Assembly: GCF_014385005.1 (NCBI RefSeq) | Contig: NZ_JACRSZ010000005.1 | Span: forward strand, 1 to 64,000 | Direction of reading: 5' to 3' | DNA length: 64,000 bases | From: Jingyaoa shaoxingensis | GTDB lineage: Bacteria; Bacillota; Clostridia; Lachnospirales; Lachnospiraceae | Shown here: positions 43,847 through 52,799 of the stretch, piece after piece | Position numbering within the stretch: position 1 is the stretch's first letter | Layout: the number at the start of each line of letters is the position of its first letter | Program-made: the position numbers and the translations under genes | The notes under the pieces: model-generated | What the model saw: the letters and a program-made list of their open reading frames with translations, nothing else | What the model was told of the DNA's origin: nothing | Database searches by the model: none

Positions 43847-44019
43847 AAGAAAAATACCCCTTTCTTTTTCGGACCTCTTGTCCGCACTGTTTATGATGCT
43901 CTTACTATATCGAATTTTCATTGTTAAAAAAATAGAATATTTTTCGTTCCGCATTGGAATTTTTTAGATATTCTGTTATTTTTTCTTTTATTTCTTACGT
44001 TTTATTCGTCATTTAACCC

Positions 44020-44047
44020 ATTTTATCCAGCAAAACTACTCTGTCAA
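44020..44047 (-). promoter_or_regulatory. Promoter candidate for mglBAC
   Basis: On the minus strand TTGACA (44047-44042), 16-bp spacer, TAAAAT (44025-44020), giving a leader of about 170 nt. A nearer TATAGT in the same leader lacks a -35 and could be an activator-dependent start. Confidence 0.5.
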
Positions 44048-44058
44048 TTCCACACATT

Positions 44059-45477
44059 TCAGGAGTATCTTTCCATTGCTTCTTTTTCTTCCTCCTCATG
44101 TGTAATAAACAATACCTGTTTCCCGATGCATTTTCTTCTTGTATACTCCATCACCAGTTCTCTGGTGCTTTGATCCAGACCACGAAATGGCTCATCCAGG
44201 AATAATACGTCCCAGTCCGCATAAAAAGCTCTCACAAGTGCCACTCTCTGCCGCATTCCAAAAGACAGTTCCTTTACTTTCTGATCTACGCATCCCGGCA
44301 GACCGACTTTTTCCAGTTCTGCCTTAATTCTCTCGTATTCCTGCTTTTCTGACTCAGACTCAAAGAGTTTTCTTTTTCTCATAATCCGGATATTGGCATA
44401 GACACTCAGATCCTCACCAAATATCTGATCCTGGAAAACAGCACTTTTCTTTCGTCCTTCCAGACCCGCTATGCTTCCGCTGTCCGGTACCTCCAGTCCC
44501 ATAAGCAGCCGAAGCAGGGTAGTTTTTCCTGATCCGGATGGAGCCATAAGACAGGTAATCTGTCCACATGAAAATGTCTGCGACAGGTCTTGAATGACGT
44601 GATGATCTCCATAACTTTTACTTACATGCATCAGCACAATGTCCTGCTGCAATACCTGCCTCTCTTGCGTTGGAATACCTTTTACTTCATTTGGTTTTTC
44701 TGTCTTTGATACTCGCATTTTTTTCAGCCGTTCTTCCGCCATATCCAGTATTCCAAGGAACAGCTTTTCAAACAGATAGCTCAACACCAGAATCATCGTC
44801 GTCCAGGCCAGCAGATCTGCTGTTTCCAGATAGATCTTTGCCTGATACAGCTTCTCACCAATAGTTCCGCCTGAGATTCCGATTACTTCCGCTGCAGTTC
44901 CTGCTTTCCATGCCAGTCCGATTCCAAGGGCGCAGCCGACCCTCACATAAGGAAGAAGCTGGGGAATGGCAAACCAACGTACCCTCACCCATTTTGACAG
45001 TTCAAATACTTCTGCCAGCTCTGTCAGCTTCGGATCCATCTGCTGCAATCCTTCCAGCACATTCATATAAAGGATAGGAAATGTCATCAGAAATACAATG
45101 CCGACAGACAGATTTCTGGAAGACATCCACATTAACAGCAGGATAATCACTGACGCTACCGGTGTGGACTTCATCACGCAGATCATGGGATAGCACAATT
45201 CTTCTACCTTTTTGTGCCGGAACGCCAATACTGCCATAACGGTTCCGGCCAGCGCCCCAAGCAAAAAGCCTCCCATGATTCTTTCTGTGGAATGTAGAAC
45301 TGTGCTCCAGAAATGTATCTCCGGAAGTAACTGAACCAATCTTTTTCCTGCAACAACAGGAGATACCATCAGTATCTCCTGTCCAATCTGCATACTTAAT
45401 ATCTGCCATGCCAGCAGCCAGAATATGACTGCCCACCAGCGCATTTTACTCTGCTTTTTTCTTTTATTCTGCATCAT
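44059..45477 (-). CDS. Fused ABC transporter permease-ATPase (SsuC/SsuB type)
   Basis: 472 residues. Residues 1-250 are a BPD_transp_1 permease with five or six helices and the EAA loop (LTELAEVFELSKWVRVRWFA). Residues about 280-472 are a full ABC ATPase: Walker A MAPSGSGKTTLL, signature LSFGMRQRVAL, Walker B VLFLDEPFRGLD, switch His FITHEEEE. In the taurine/sulfonate/nitrate family these are normally two proteins; here they are one chain. The start overlaps the binding-protein gene by 14 bp. Substrate unknown. Confidence 0.92.
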   Translation of the reverse strand: MMQNKRKKQSKMRWWAVIFWLLAWQILSMQIGQEILMVSPVVAGKRLVQLLPEIHFWSTVLHSTERIMGGFLLGALAGTVMAVLAFRHKKVEELCYPMICVMKSTPVASVIILLLMWMSSRNLSVGIVFLMTFPILYMNVLEGLQQMDPKLTELAEVFELSKWVRVRWFAIPQLLPYVRVGCALGIGLAWKAGTAAEVIGISGGTIGEKLYQAKIYLETADLLAWTTMILVLSYLFEKLFLGILDMAEERLKKMRVSKTEKPNEVKGIPTQERQVLQQDIVLMHVSKSYGDHHVIQDLSQTFSCGQITCLMAPSGSGKTTLLRLLMGLEVPDSGSIAGLEGRKKSAVFQDQIFGEDLSVYANIRIMRKRKLFESESEKQEYERIKAELEKVGLPGCVDQKVKELSFGMRQRVALVRAFYADWDVLFLDEPFRGLDQSTRELVMEYTRRKCIGKQVLFITHEEEEKEAMERYS

Positions 45478-46447
45478 AATAGAATTCGTCTGTCGGAAGT
45501 GTTCCGCCTACCGCCTGTGGATTCTCCTGTTTCAGGACTTCCAGATAACCGGAGAGTTTTTCTTTCATTTCTGCTCCGTCTATGTATACAATATTACACT
45601 CCGGAAGCGCTTTTTTCGCAACCTCTTCCGGAATGATATCATAATTGCCAATCATCTTTGCTGCCTCTTCGGCATGATCATTTACAAACGTTACCGATTC
45701 CTGATAGCGCTCCATGAAATCTTCCACGATCTCCGGATGCTCCTGGACAAACTCCGTTCTTACCACTGTCACACCGGTCACCAGACTGCTGTTTCCGCCG
45801 TTTTCTTTCTGGATGTTATCCCATTCCTCCGTCAGATCCAGAGCCACTCGTAAAGAATCATTTTTACTCTGTGCCGTAGTCACAAATGGCTGCGGAAGAA
45901 GAGCTATCGCGTCCTCATGCTCCGCCAGGGCTGCCACGCATTCTGTATGTTCGCTCTTCCATTCGATCTGCACATCTTCGCCTGGAGTCAGCCCGTTTTC
46001 TTTTAATATGTAATTCAGCGCATATTCCGGTGTGGCACCTTTGCCGCTGGCATAAATGGTTTTTCCCTTCAGATCAGAAATGTTCTGAATCTGATCGCCG
46101 TTTTCCACCAGATATAATACCCCCAGTGTATTAATCGTCAGTACCTGCACACTGCCGTCCGTTTTCTGGTAAAGCACACTGGCAAGATTAGCCGGAACGG
46201 CTGCAATATCTGCGGTTCCCTGAGCAATCGCAGGGGTTACCTCATCCGGAGATGCCACAATCTGAAAATTGTAATTTTCATCTGCAACCTCCCCCTGGTC
46301 TGCCTGATTCATCAGAGATACCATTCCCATTGCCGTCGGGCCCTTTAACGCCAGAATATTCACAGAATTTTCTGCCAGCACGTTCGATCCGGCGCACAGC
46401 ACCATCGTTCCTGCTGCCAGCATGATTAACTTATGATGTCTTCTCAT
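45464..46447 (-). CDS. ABC transporter substrate-binding protein (SsuA/NMT1-like)
   Basis: 327 residues from the ATG at 46447 (GAGGG, 8 nt spacing); an ATG at 46462 overlapping the hydrogenase stop (TAATG) is possible. Signal peptide MRRHHKLIMLAAGTMVLCAG, cleaved near VLAEN. Type II periplasmic-binding fold: LKGPTAMGMVSLM, QGTADIAAVPANLASVLY, LKGKTIYASGKGATPEYALN, then ALLPQPFVTTA. This subgroup binds sulfonates, nitrate or thiamine precursors. Between a [FeFe] hydrogenase and the fused permease-ATPase in one operon. Confidence 0.88.
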   Translation of the reverse strand: MRRHHKLIMLAAGTMVLCAGSNVLAENSVNILALKGPTAMGMVSLMNQADQGEVADENYNFQIVASPDEVTPAIAQGTADIAAVPANLASVLYQKTDGSVQVLTINTLGVLYLVENGDQIQNISDLKGKTIYASGKGATPEYALNYILKENGLTPGEDVQIEWKSEHTECVAALAEHEDAIALLPQPFVTTAQSKNDSLRVALDLTEEWDNIQKENGGNSSLVTGVTVVRTEFVQEHPEIVEDFMERYQESVTFVNDHAEEAAKMIGNYDIIPEEVAKKALPECNIVYIDGAEMKEKLSGYLEVLKQENPQAVGGTLPTDEFYYDAE

Positions 46448-46461
46448 ACTCTTTTCCCTCA

Positions 46462-48006
46462 TTAATCCACCAGCTTCTCCAGTTCTTTCACATATTCTGT
46501 CTGACTGGATACCTTATGTCCTGCCGTTGCCGCATATTTATTTACCGCTGCCTGTGATTTCTTGATAGACTGCATGGTTCCGGCACCTGCCACGCATCCT
46601 CCAGGGCATGCCATTCCTTCCAGAAGATACCCATTATATTTTCCGGCTTTCGCCATAGTCAAAAGCTTCCTGCATTCTTTCAGACCTTCTGCATTTGCCA
46701 TTTTAATATCTATATCCGGATATTTCTCTCGAATTACATTTTCTACTGCTTTCGCCACTCCACCGGATACTGCAAAATTACGGCCATCTGATGAGGCATC
46801 ATTCACACCATCCGGATCTTCTTCCAATAATTCTACATCGATATTCTTCGCTGCAAAAATTCCTGTCATTTCTTCAAATGTCAATACAAAGTCTACTTCA
46901 CTCTTTACGGTTCTTCGCATAGCTTCCAGCTTTTTCGCCGCACATGGTCCTATAAACACTACTTTTGCATTTTTGTTTTGCTGTTTGATCAGTCTGGCTG
47001 TCAAGGTCATCGGCGTCAGTGCCATGGAGATACAGTTCGCATAATCCGGAAACAGTTTTTTTGCCATCATAGACCATGCCGGGCAACAGGATGTTGCCAT
47101 AAACGGAAGCTTTTCCGGTACTTCTTTCACAAAATCTTCCGCTTCCTGTGCTGCACACAGATCTGCTCCGATTGCCACTTCAAATACATCTGTAAATCCC
47201 AGTTCTCTCATAGCCGCTCTTAATTTACCCGGCGTCACTTTCGGTCCAAACTGACCTACAAATGCCGGAGCCAGTGCCGCATAAACCTGTTCTCCAGCCT
47301 GAATAGAACGAATAACCTGGAAAATCTGCGACTTGTCCGCAATCGCACCAAAAGGACAATTCACCAGACATTGTCCGCAAGACACACATTTGTCGTAATC
47401 AATATCTGCTTTTCCATTCTTATCCGTATGAATAGCATCCATTCCACAAGCTGCCGCACATGGTCGTTCCTGTACAATGATTGCATGATAAGAACAGACT
47501 TCGGCACATTTTCCGCATTTAATACATTTTTCCTGATCTATATAAGATCTTCCATTTGTACGATCCAGTTTGATTGCTTTTTTCGGACAGACTTCCACAC
47601 ATGGGTGTGCCAGACATCCCTGACAGCCATCTGTTACCCACACTCTTTTCTCATTGCAACCGTTACATGCAAATTTGATAACGTTAATCAACGGCGGCGT
47701 ATAGTATGTCTCTGGTTTATCAGCCAGCTCGACCTGATCCGAAATCGGTGCATGCTCTGTCGCATCACGATATGGCAGTCCCATAGCCAAACGCACACGT
47801 TCTCCAACAATTGCCCTCTCCAGAAAAACATCACTTCGAAAACTGCCCGTCTCTCCCGGAATAATGTGATAAGGTATCTCTTCCACTGTTTTCTCTACAG
47901 AACAACCCGTATCATAAGCCATTTTTGCCACTTCCGTAAAAATAGCATGACGAATCTCCTGTATTCTTGTTTCTACTCCTCGCACTTTTTTTCCTCCTGT
48001 GCTCAT
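46462..48006 (-). CDS. Monomeric [FeFe] hydrogenase (group B-like) with ferredoxin domains
   Basis: 514 residues from the ATG at 48006 (AGGAGG, 5-6 nt spacing); 21 codons of upstream frame lack an RBS. After an N-terminal helical part come Cys clusters for several [4Fe-4S] centres (ACNGCNEKRVWV, CQGCLAHPCVEVCP, CIKCGKCAEVCSY, CVSCGQCLVNCPFGA). The H-cluster domain has all three signatures: TSCCPAWSMM (L1), GPCAAKKLE (L2) and LEGMACPGGCVAGAGT (L3). It would exchange electrons of reduced ferredoxin with H+/H2; group B enzymes are poorly characterised. Coupled with an ABC importer downstream. Confidence 0.92.
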   Translation of the reverse strand: MSTGGKKVRGVETRIQEIRHAIFTEVAKMAYDTGCSVEKTVEEIPYHIIPGETGSFRSDVFLERAIVGERVRLAMGLPYRDATEHAPISDQVELADKPETYYTPPLINVIKFACNGCNEKRVWVTDGCQGCLAHPCVEVCPKKAIKLDRTNGRSYIDQEKCIKCGKCAEVCSYHAIIVQERPCAAACGMDAIHTDKNGKADIDYDKCVSCGQCLVNCPFGAIADKSQIFQVIRSIQAGEQVYAALAPAFVGQFGPKVTPGKLRAAMRELGFTDVFEVAIGADLCAAQEAEDFVKEVPEKLPFMATSCCPAWSMMAKKLFPDYANCISMALTPMTLTARLIKQQNKNAKVVFIGPCAAKKLEAMRRTVKSEVDFVLTFEEMTGIFAAKNIDVELLEEDPDGVNDASSDGRNFAVSGGVAKAVENVIREKYPDIDIKMANAEGLKECRKLLTMAKAGKYNGYLLEGMACPGGCVAGAGTMQSIKKSQAAVNKYAATAGHKVSSQTEYVKELEKLVD

Positions 48007-48110
48007 ATATTCCTCCTGATACCTTAAAATTCTTTTCCGCATATACTGCTGTTTAAGATTATTTCCCAAACACGAAATTATATTAACAAACTTCTATATA
48101 AAATTCCAGA

Positions 48111-48146
48111 TAAAAAACCTGTGGAAACACTTCCGGCTGCCACAGG
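48111..48146 (-). terminator. Terminator of the FmdE/ABC operon
   Basis: On the minus strand CCTGTGG pairs with CCACAGG and is followed by TTTTTT, about 50 bp after the FmdE stop codon. Confidence 0.85.
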
Positions 48147-48194
48147 ATCTTTTGTTATTCATTCTATATGCGCATGAAAACATGCCTCTGCCTA

Positions 48195-48716
48195 TTACAC
48201 CTGAAAACGATCATATGTTTTATAACAGTCCAGACAGATCTTTTTTCCATCGGAAATTCGGATCCAGTTTGCTCCTGTCATTTCGCCACAGCACTCACAT
48301 TTGTAAGAATCAAAGATTCTTGCTTCTTCTGGCAATTTAATAGTAGTCTCTTTTACGTCAAACATATCTTCCGGTTCCGTGTTTTGATAATAAGCAAAGG
48401 ATTCTTCTCTTGACATTCCCTCTGGTTTTTCTCTCAAAACAAGTCTTACTGATTTTCCTGTTTTTCTGTTATAAAATGAAAATGCCTGTTTTCCTCTCAT
48501 ATGAAACAGTAAATTTCCTTTTCCTACACTGCATCCAAGAAGCACCTGTATGGCGTCTACACCACATGCATCATTTTCTGAAATACAAACCACATCTTCA
48601 TCTTCTGAAAAGGTAATATTCAATAATTTTTCTGCATAGATTGCTGCCTTATATCCTATGGTAAGACCACCACACTCATGTCCATGAAATGCAACACATT
48701 TTTCCCATTTTGTCAT
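48195..48716 (-). CDS. FmdE-family protein with zinc ribbon
   Basis: 173 residues from the ATG at 48716 (GGAGG, 8 nt spacing). The FmdE core has CVAFHGHECGGLTIGYKAA and ENDACGVDAIQVLLGCSVGKGN, both conserved Cys/His motifs of the family, then YNRKTGKSVRLVL. The C-terminal zinc ribbon has CECCGEMTGAN and CLDCYKTYD. FmdE proteins are linked to molybdenum/tungsten formylmethanofuran dehydrogenase operons and to metal handling, but their reaction is not established. Last gene of the importer operon, so a role in handling the imported metal or chelate is inferred. Confidence 0.88.
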   Translation of the reverse strand: MTKWEKCVAFHGHECGGLTIGYKAAIYAEKLLNITFSEDEDVVCISENDACGVDAIQVLLGCSVGKGNLLFHMRGKQAFSFYNRKTGKSVRLVLREKPEGMSREESFAYYQNTEPEDMFDVKETTIKLPEEARIFDSYKCECCGEMTGANWIRISDGKKICLDCYKTYDRFQV

Positions 48717-48730
48717 TTGTAATACCTCCA

Positions 48731-49483
48731 TTATTTTACAATCACTATTTTATTTCCATCAACTTCCGTAATAACTGCATTCACACCATATACAGCCTTA
48801 ATGTTTTCCGATGTAATTACAGATACATCTCCGTAATCAAACGATTTTCCGTCATGCATTAATAAAAACCTGTCGCAATACTTTAATGCCAGATTTAAAT
48901 CATGAATTACAATGATTACCGTCATATTGTCTTCAGACGCAATGCCTGCTGCTATCTTCATAACCTCATGTTGGTTATATATATCGAGACTTGCTGTAGG
49001 TTCATCAAGAAGCAGCACTTTCGGCTGCTGGGCAAGTGCTCTTGCCAGCATAACCTTCTGCAATTCACCTCCTGATAACTCGTCCGTATATCTCAACTTC
49101 AAATCTGTAAGATGCAGTCGCTCTATTGCGTTGTCTACAACAGCATAATCTTCTTCAGATGGTGTCATCTTCATGTGCGGTTTGCGTCCCAGCAGCACCG
49201 TATCATACACAGTCAGTCTGCCTGACGATGTATGCTGTTCTACGTAGGCAAGCGTAAGCGCTATTTCCTTTCTGGATGCTTTGCTAATATTCAGGTTTTC
49301 TACCAAAACAGTTCCGCTATCTGGCCTTAATATTCTGTTAAAGCATTTCAAAAATGTACTTTTTCCAACACCATTATTTCCCAGTAATGCAATACAATGT
49401 CCCGCTTCTTCTTTCAGACAAACAGCCTTAAGAACACTTTCGTCTGTATGATAGGAAAAATTAACATTTTCTGCATGTATCAC
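48731..49483 (-). CDS. Fec/Btu-type ABC transporter ATP-binding protein
   Basis: 250 residues, starting at GTG directly after the permease stop codon, with AAGGGGG about 8 nt upstream. Walker A LLGNNGVGKST, Q-loop YVEQHT, signature ELSGGELQKVMLARAL, Walker B VLLLDEPTASLD, switch His VIHDLNLAL. The family imports ferric siderophores, haem, cobalamin or free metal complexes. Confidence 0.93.
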   Translation of the reverse strand: MIHAENVNFSYHTDESVLKAVCLKEEAGHCIALLGNNGVGKSTFLKCFNRILRPDSGTVLVENLNISKASRKEIALTLAYVEQHTSSGRLTVYDTVLLGRKPHMKMTPSEEDYAVVDNAIERLHLTDLKLRYTDELSGGELQKVMLARALAQQPKVLLLDEPTASLDIYNQHEVMKIAAGIASEDNMTVIIVIHDLNLALKYCDRFLLMHDGKSFDYGDVSVITSENIKAVYGVNAVITEVDGNKIVIVK

Positions 49484-50554
49484 TTAATGTCGCCCCCTTT
49501 TCAAAATAATCCAAAGAAATATCGGGGCTCCCAGTATAGATGTAATCGCTCCTATTGGCAATACAATCGGACTTATAATCAACCTGGAAAGAAGATCACT
49601 TACCAGCAGCAGATTAGCGCCTGCAAGTCCTGCTGCCGGTAACAAATATCTATAATCTGATCCAACAAACTTTCTTACAAGATGGGGTGCAATCAATCCA
49701 ACAAAACTGATAATACCAATATACGACACAATGACCGCAGCGGTAAATGATCCAACTACCATACTACATAATATTGTACTCTGTGTTTTTACACCCAGAC
49801 CTTTTGCAGTTTCTTCACCGCCCTGCATCGCATTATAATTCCAACTGTTTAACTGAAAATATATTGCCGCAAATACAACTACTGTACCCATGACAATAAT
49901 TTCTTTCCAAAATGTACTACCGAGATCACCAAATGTCCAATATACCACTGCAGCGACACGGACATCATCTGCAAAATATTCCAGCAATGTCGTTCCCGCT
50001 GAAAATAATGAACTTAATGCCACACCGGCAAGAACCAATGTACTTGCATTAATCTCTCTGAATCGTGACAGACATAATACAAATATGGTGGATACCATTG
50101 CAAAGAAAAACGCACATAAGGTAGTGACTACCGGATTATTTACATTTAACTGAGCACCTGTACTGCCTGCTGACATCATTCCGCCTCCCAGCGCAATGAT
50201 TGCAAATGCTGCTCCAAACGCTGCTCCCTGAGATACACCAATAGTAGATGCAGATGCCAGTGGATTTCGCAGAACACTCTGCATCACACATCCGACAATT
50301 CCAAGGCCAAATCCTGCTGCAATTGCCGTCACTGCTCTCGGAAGACGTATACTTAAAATTATAATACTGTCCTTTTTCTCACCATGACCAAACAGAGTAC
50401 GTAAAACTCGCCCCAATGACACAGAAGATGATCCCAATGCGATTGCCAGTAAAAATACTACAATCGTGAATAAAAATAAAAAAATCAAAAAGTATATTTT
50501 TTTTCTGACAAAAGAGCGATATTCCAAACCTCTCCTCATTTTATCTTCCGGCAT
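49484..50554 (-). CDS. FecCD-family ABC transporter permease
   Basis: 356 residues with about ten membrane helices. FecCD landmarks: SIRLPRAVTAIAAGFGLGIV, CVMQSVLRNPLASASTIGVSQGAAFGA, VSYIGIISFVGLIAPHLVRKFVG and ITSILGAPIFLWIIL. RBS GGAGA, 8 nt. Only one permease gene, so a homodimer. Spaced 3 bp from the binding-protein gene and contiguous with the ATPase gene. Confidence 0.94.
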   Translation of the reverse strand: MPEDKMRRGLEYRSFVRKKIYFLIFLFLFTIVVFLLAIALGSSSVSLGRVLRTLFGHGEKKDSIIILSIRLPRAVTAIAAGFGLGIVGCVMQSVLRNPLASASTIGVSQGAAFGAAFAIIALGGGMMSAGSTGAQLNVNNPVVTTLCAFFFAMVSTIFVLCLSRFREINASTLVLAGVALSSLFSAGTTLLEYFADDVRVAAVVYWTFGDLGSTFWKEIIVMGTVVVFAAIYFQLNSWNYNAMQGGEETAKGLGVKTQSTILCSMVVGSFTAAVIVSYIGIISFVGLIAPHLVRKFVGSDYRYLLPAAGLAGANLLLVSDLLSRLIISPIVLPIGAITSILGAPIFLWIILKRGRH

Positions 50555-50557
50555 TTT

Positions 50558-51643
50558 TTATTCTCCAATTGTAATCGTTCCAAAGCCATAATGATTTTCA
50601 TCTAACACATCTAAATAATCCATACCAATCATCGTATTAAAGATTTCTTCTGCTTTTTCTTCGAAATTAATATTAGAGAACGCCTCTGGATAAAGAACGG
50701 AACCTGCATAATAAGAATCTACAATTGCCAGTTCCATATTGCACCAGTAGTAATTAAAGTTAACCTGCGCATATACTTTGCCATTCTGAACTGCTGTAAG
50801 ACTGTCAATAGCATCCGGATTCGCTGCATAATCTTCATTTACCAGTTCCATGTTTCCAGGATTGAGGAAAATCACATCCGGATCCCACTCAAGAATCTGT
50901 TCCATACTTACTTCAACACCTGAAGTTGCATCTAATTCATCCGGCAGACTGATTGCATGAATTGCTTCCAATGGTGCATAATTTACATAAGTTCCTGTAA
51001 ATCCATGTCCGCCACTCCAACTTACAGCACCCGGATATACCGTAGGTTTTTCTTCATCCGGAATATCTTTTGTCAATGTATCCAATTCTTCTACCCATCC
51101 TGTGATGGATTTCGCAACATTTTCTGCATGTTCTTCTGTTCCAAGCACTTCACCGATCAAGCTTATAGAATCTGTCAGGTAATGTGAGTTAAATGCATCA
51201 CCATAAACTCCGATAACCGGAAGTCCGGTCTTAGCTGCAAGGTCTTCCATCGCAACCGGATCTGAATCCTGATAGAAAATAACATCTGGATCTAATGCAA
51301 CAATTGCTTCTGCATAATCTGCATTTCCGCTTCCACCAGATGCCATGGCCTCGCAATTAGCAAAAAAATCTTTATTAGCATATGCATACGGCATTCCAGG
51401 ATCTCCGCGAAGTTCCATCTCTGTGCAGCCAACAATCTTTTCTGTGCCTCCCGCATAGACAATCAATCTGGCTGCGCTTCCAAGAGCCACGCAGTTATCT
51501 ACTTCTTCTGGAATTTCTACTTCTCGTCCAAAAACATCTGTAACGACTCTTGTTGCTTCTTCCTCTGCCGCTGCCGGACTCATCATTACTCCCAGAGCAG
51601 TGATTCCCGCAAGTACCATTGTAATTCTTTTACTGTTTCTCAT
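50558..51643 (-). CDS. Fec/Btu-type ABC transporter substrate-binding protein
   Basis: 361 residues; RBS AAGGAGG. Signal peptide (KRITMVLAGITALGVMMSPA, cut after AAA) without a lipobox Cys. The class III binding fold shows VTDVFGREVEIPEEV, EAIVALDPDVIFYQDSDP, a long central helix with HAENVAKSITGWVEEL, then EQILEWDPDVIFLNPGN and NGKVYAQVNFNYYWCN. The Tyr/Trp/Cys-rich region near YYWCNMEL may contact the ligand. The substrate is not predictable; iron, cobalamin or another metal complex are the family options. Confidence 0.9.
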   Translation of the reverse strand: MRNSKRITMVLAGITALGVMMSPAAAEEEATRVVTDVFGREVEIPEEVDNCVALGSAARLIVYAGGTEKIVGCTEMELRGDPGMPYAYANKDFFANCEAMASGGSGNADYAEAIVALDPDVIFYQDSDPVAMEDLAAKTGLPVIGVYGDAFNSHYLTDSISLIGEVLGTEEHAENVAKSITGWVEELDTLTKDIPDEEKPTVYPGAVSWSGGHGFTGTYVNYAPLEAIHAISLPDELDATSGVEVSMEQILEWDPDVIFLNPGNMELVNEDYAANPDAIDSLTAVQNGKVYAQVNFNYYWCNMELAIVDSYYAGSVLYPEAFSNINFEEKAEEIFNTMIGMDYLDVLDENHYGFGTITIGE

Positions 51644-51679
51644 TTGTTTTTCCTCCTTTATTTGATGTTGCCGCAGCCA

Positions 51680-52510
51680 TTATACAGTCCAGAAAACACT
51701 GGTAAGAGTTACTTCAATTGCTTCTCTGACAACATTGTTTACACTAATGCTTTGCAAATAATCTTTTACTTGCTTTTCGATATAAGTATCAATTCGCATG
51801 TTTGCTTTTAATCTTCTAAGATACCACTGTTCTGCTTCTTCTACTGTCCGCTCTGATTTCCAGACAACAGGATCATATCGCAATTCAGGGTGATATCCCC
51901 AAAGCCATAATGCATCAAACAGTAATGGCATATCATCTAGCTTTTTCAAAGAAGGATCTCCTGCAATTTTACGTATTTCATCATAAACACAATCATTCCG
52001 CCTTGTAGGTTTACTAATAAAACAATATTTTTTGCTGGCATCATTCATTTTCTTAAAGGAATCATAATCTATAACAGCAGGTGTCGTATGAGCAAACACC
52101 ATATCATATTTTCCTTTAAATTCTTCTCCATCACAAGTATGCCAATTTCGTTCCAGAAACTGCACATTTTTTATATGGTTTCTTTCTACATAATGTTGTC
52201 CTTCTTCTATCATACGAGGAGAGAAATCTACGCCTGTAACGTTTCCTGCACGTTCCGCAATTCTGCATGAATATGCACCTGCACCACACCCTACATCAAG
52301 CACTTCCATATTCTGAGATAACTGAATCTTTTCTTCCATAAATTGCAGAAACGGATCTTCTTTAAAATTATTTTTTTCTTCAAGTAAATATTCCGATGCC
52401 ACACTATCCCATACAGCAATTTCCGATGCTACATCTTCGAATTTTCTAACCCATAATTCTTTAATCATATTGATATCCAACATATCGCCTACCCCATAAC
52501 TGATATTCAT
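51680..52510 (-). CDS. Class I SAM-dependent methyltransferase, first gene of the importer operon
   Basis: 276 residues. SAM motif I is VLDVGCGAGAYSCRIAE, with acidic motif GVDFSPRMIEEG and motif IV DMVFAHTTPAV. The C-terminal third (SKPTRRND..., LLFDALWLWGYHPELRYDPV) is not assigned. It precedes the binding protein, permease, ATPase and FmdE genes in the same direction, 36 bp ahead. Expression is probably set by the leader peptide and attenuator upstream. A small-molecule or chelator methylation role is inferred; the target is unknown. A start at the internal ATG (MLDINMIKEL) is possible. Confidence 0.85.
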   Translation of the reverse strand: MNISYGVGDMLDINMIKELWVRKFEDVASEIAVWDSVASEYLLEEKNNFKEDPFLQFMEEKIQLSQNMEVLDVGCGAGAYSCRIAERAGNVTGVDFSPRMIEEGQHYVERNHIKNVQFLERNWHTCDGEEFKGKYDMVFAHTTPAVIDYDSFKKMNDASKKYCFISKPTRRNDCVYDEIRKIAGDPSLKKLDDMPLLFDALWLWGYHPELRYDPVVWKSERTVEEAEQWYLRRLKANMRIDTYIEKQVKDYLQSISVNNVVREAIEVTLTSVFWTV

Positions 52511-52555
52511 AAGTCATCTCACACCTTTTATATTCTAAACAAGAATATCTACCAG

Positions 52556-52591
52556 ACTAAAAAAGAGCAGTCCTACCAAAAACTGCTCTTT
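52556..52591 (-). terminator. Attenuator terminator in the leader of the methyltransferase-ABC-FmdE operon
   Basis: On the minus strand AAAGAGCAGT pairs with ACTGCTCTTT and runs into TTTTTT, about 45 bp before the methyltransferase start codon. AGGACTGCTCTTTT, which includes its 3' arm, can instead pair with AAAAGAGTCCT at 52664-52654, just after the leader peptide, giving an antiterminator. Confidence 0.75.
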
Positions 52592-52662
52592 CTGAGATAA
52601 GGATGCTAATGACATTTCTTCCAATATGTGTATTTGTTAGAGTACCATATTGAAGGACTCTT

Positions 52663-52704
52663 TTAAGTTAACCTGCTGTTAATATATACTGTTTTATAAG
52701 TCAT
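52663..52704 (-). CDS. Leader peptide MTYKTVYINSRLT (13 residues)
   Basis: ATG at 52704 with a perfect GGGGAGG at 52717-52711, 6 nt upstream; stop TAA at 52663. Its stop codon touches the AAAAGAGTCCT segment that can form the antiterminator, and a hairpin (CCTTCAATATG with CATATTGGAAG) follows. The layout is that of translational attenuation. The peptide has two Thr-Tyr/Val-Tyr stretches but no run of one amino acid. The rest of 52705-52799 has an inverted repeat TTATTCA-N9-TGAATAA (about 52727-52749) that may be an operator. Confidence 0.65.
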   Translation of the reverse strand: MTYKTVYINSRLT

Positions 52705-52799
52705 AACAAGCCTCCCCGGGGGATATATTATTCACTTTTCATATGAATAAATGGAATATCTGTATCTCTTTTGGATATAGATTCAGACCTCACTCACAT

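Noticed and set aside
52511..52799. Cobalamin or other known riboswitch upstream of the importer operon
   Set aside because: No B12-box or other class motif is visible; the features present are a small ORF and alternative hairpins.
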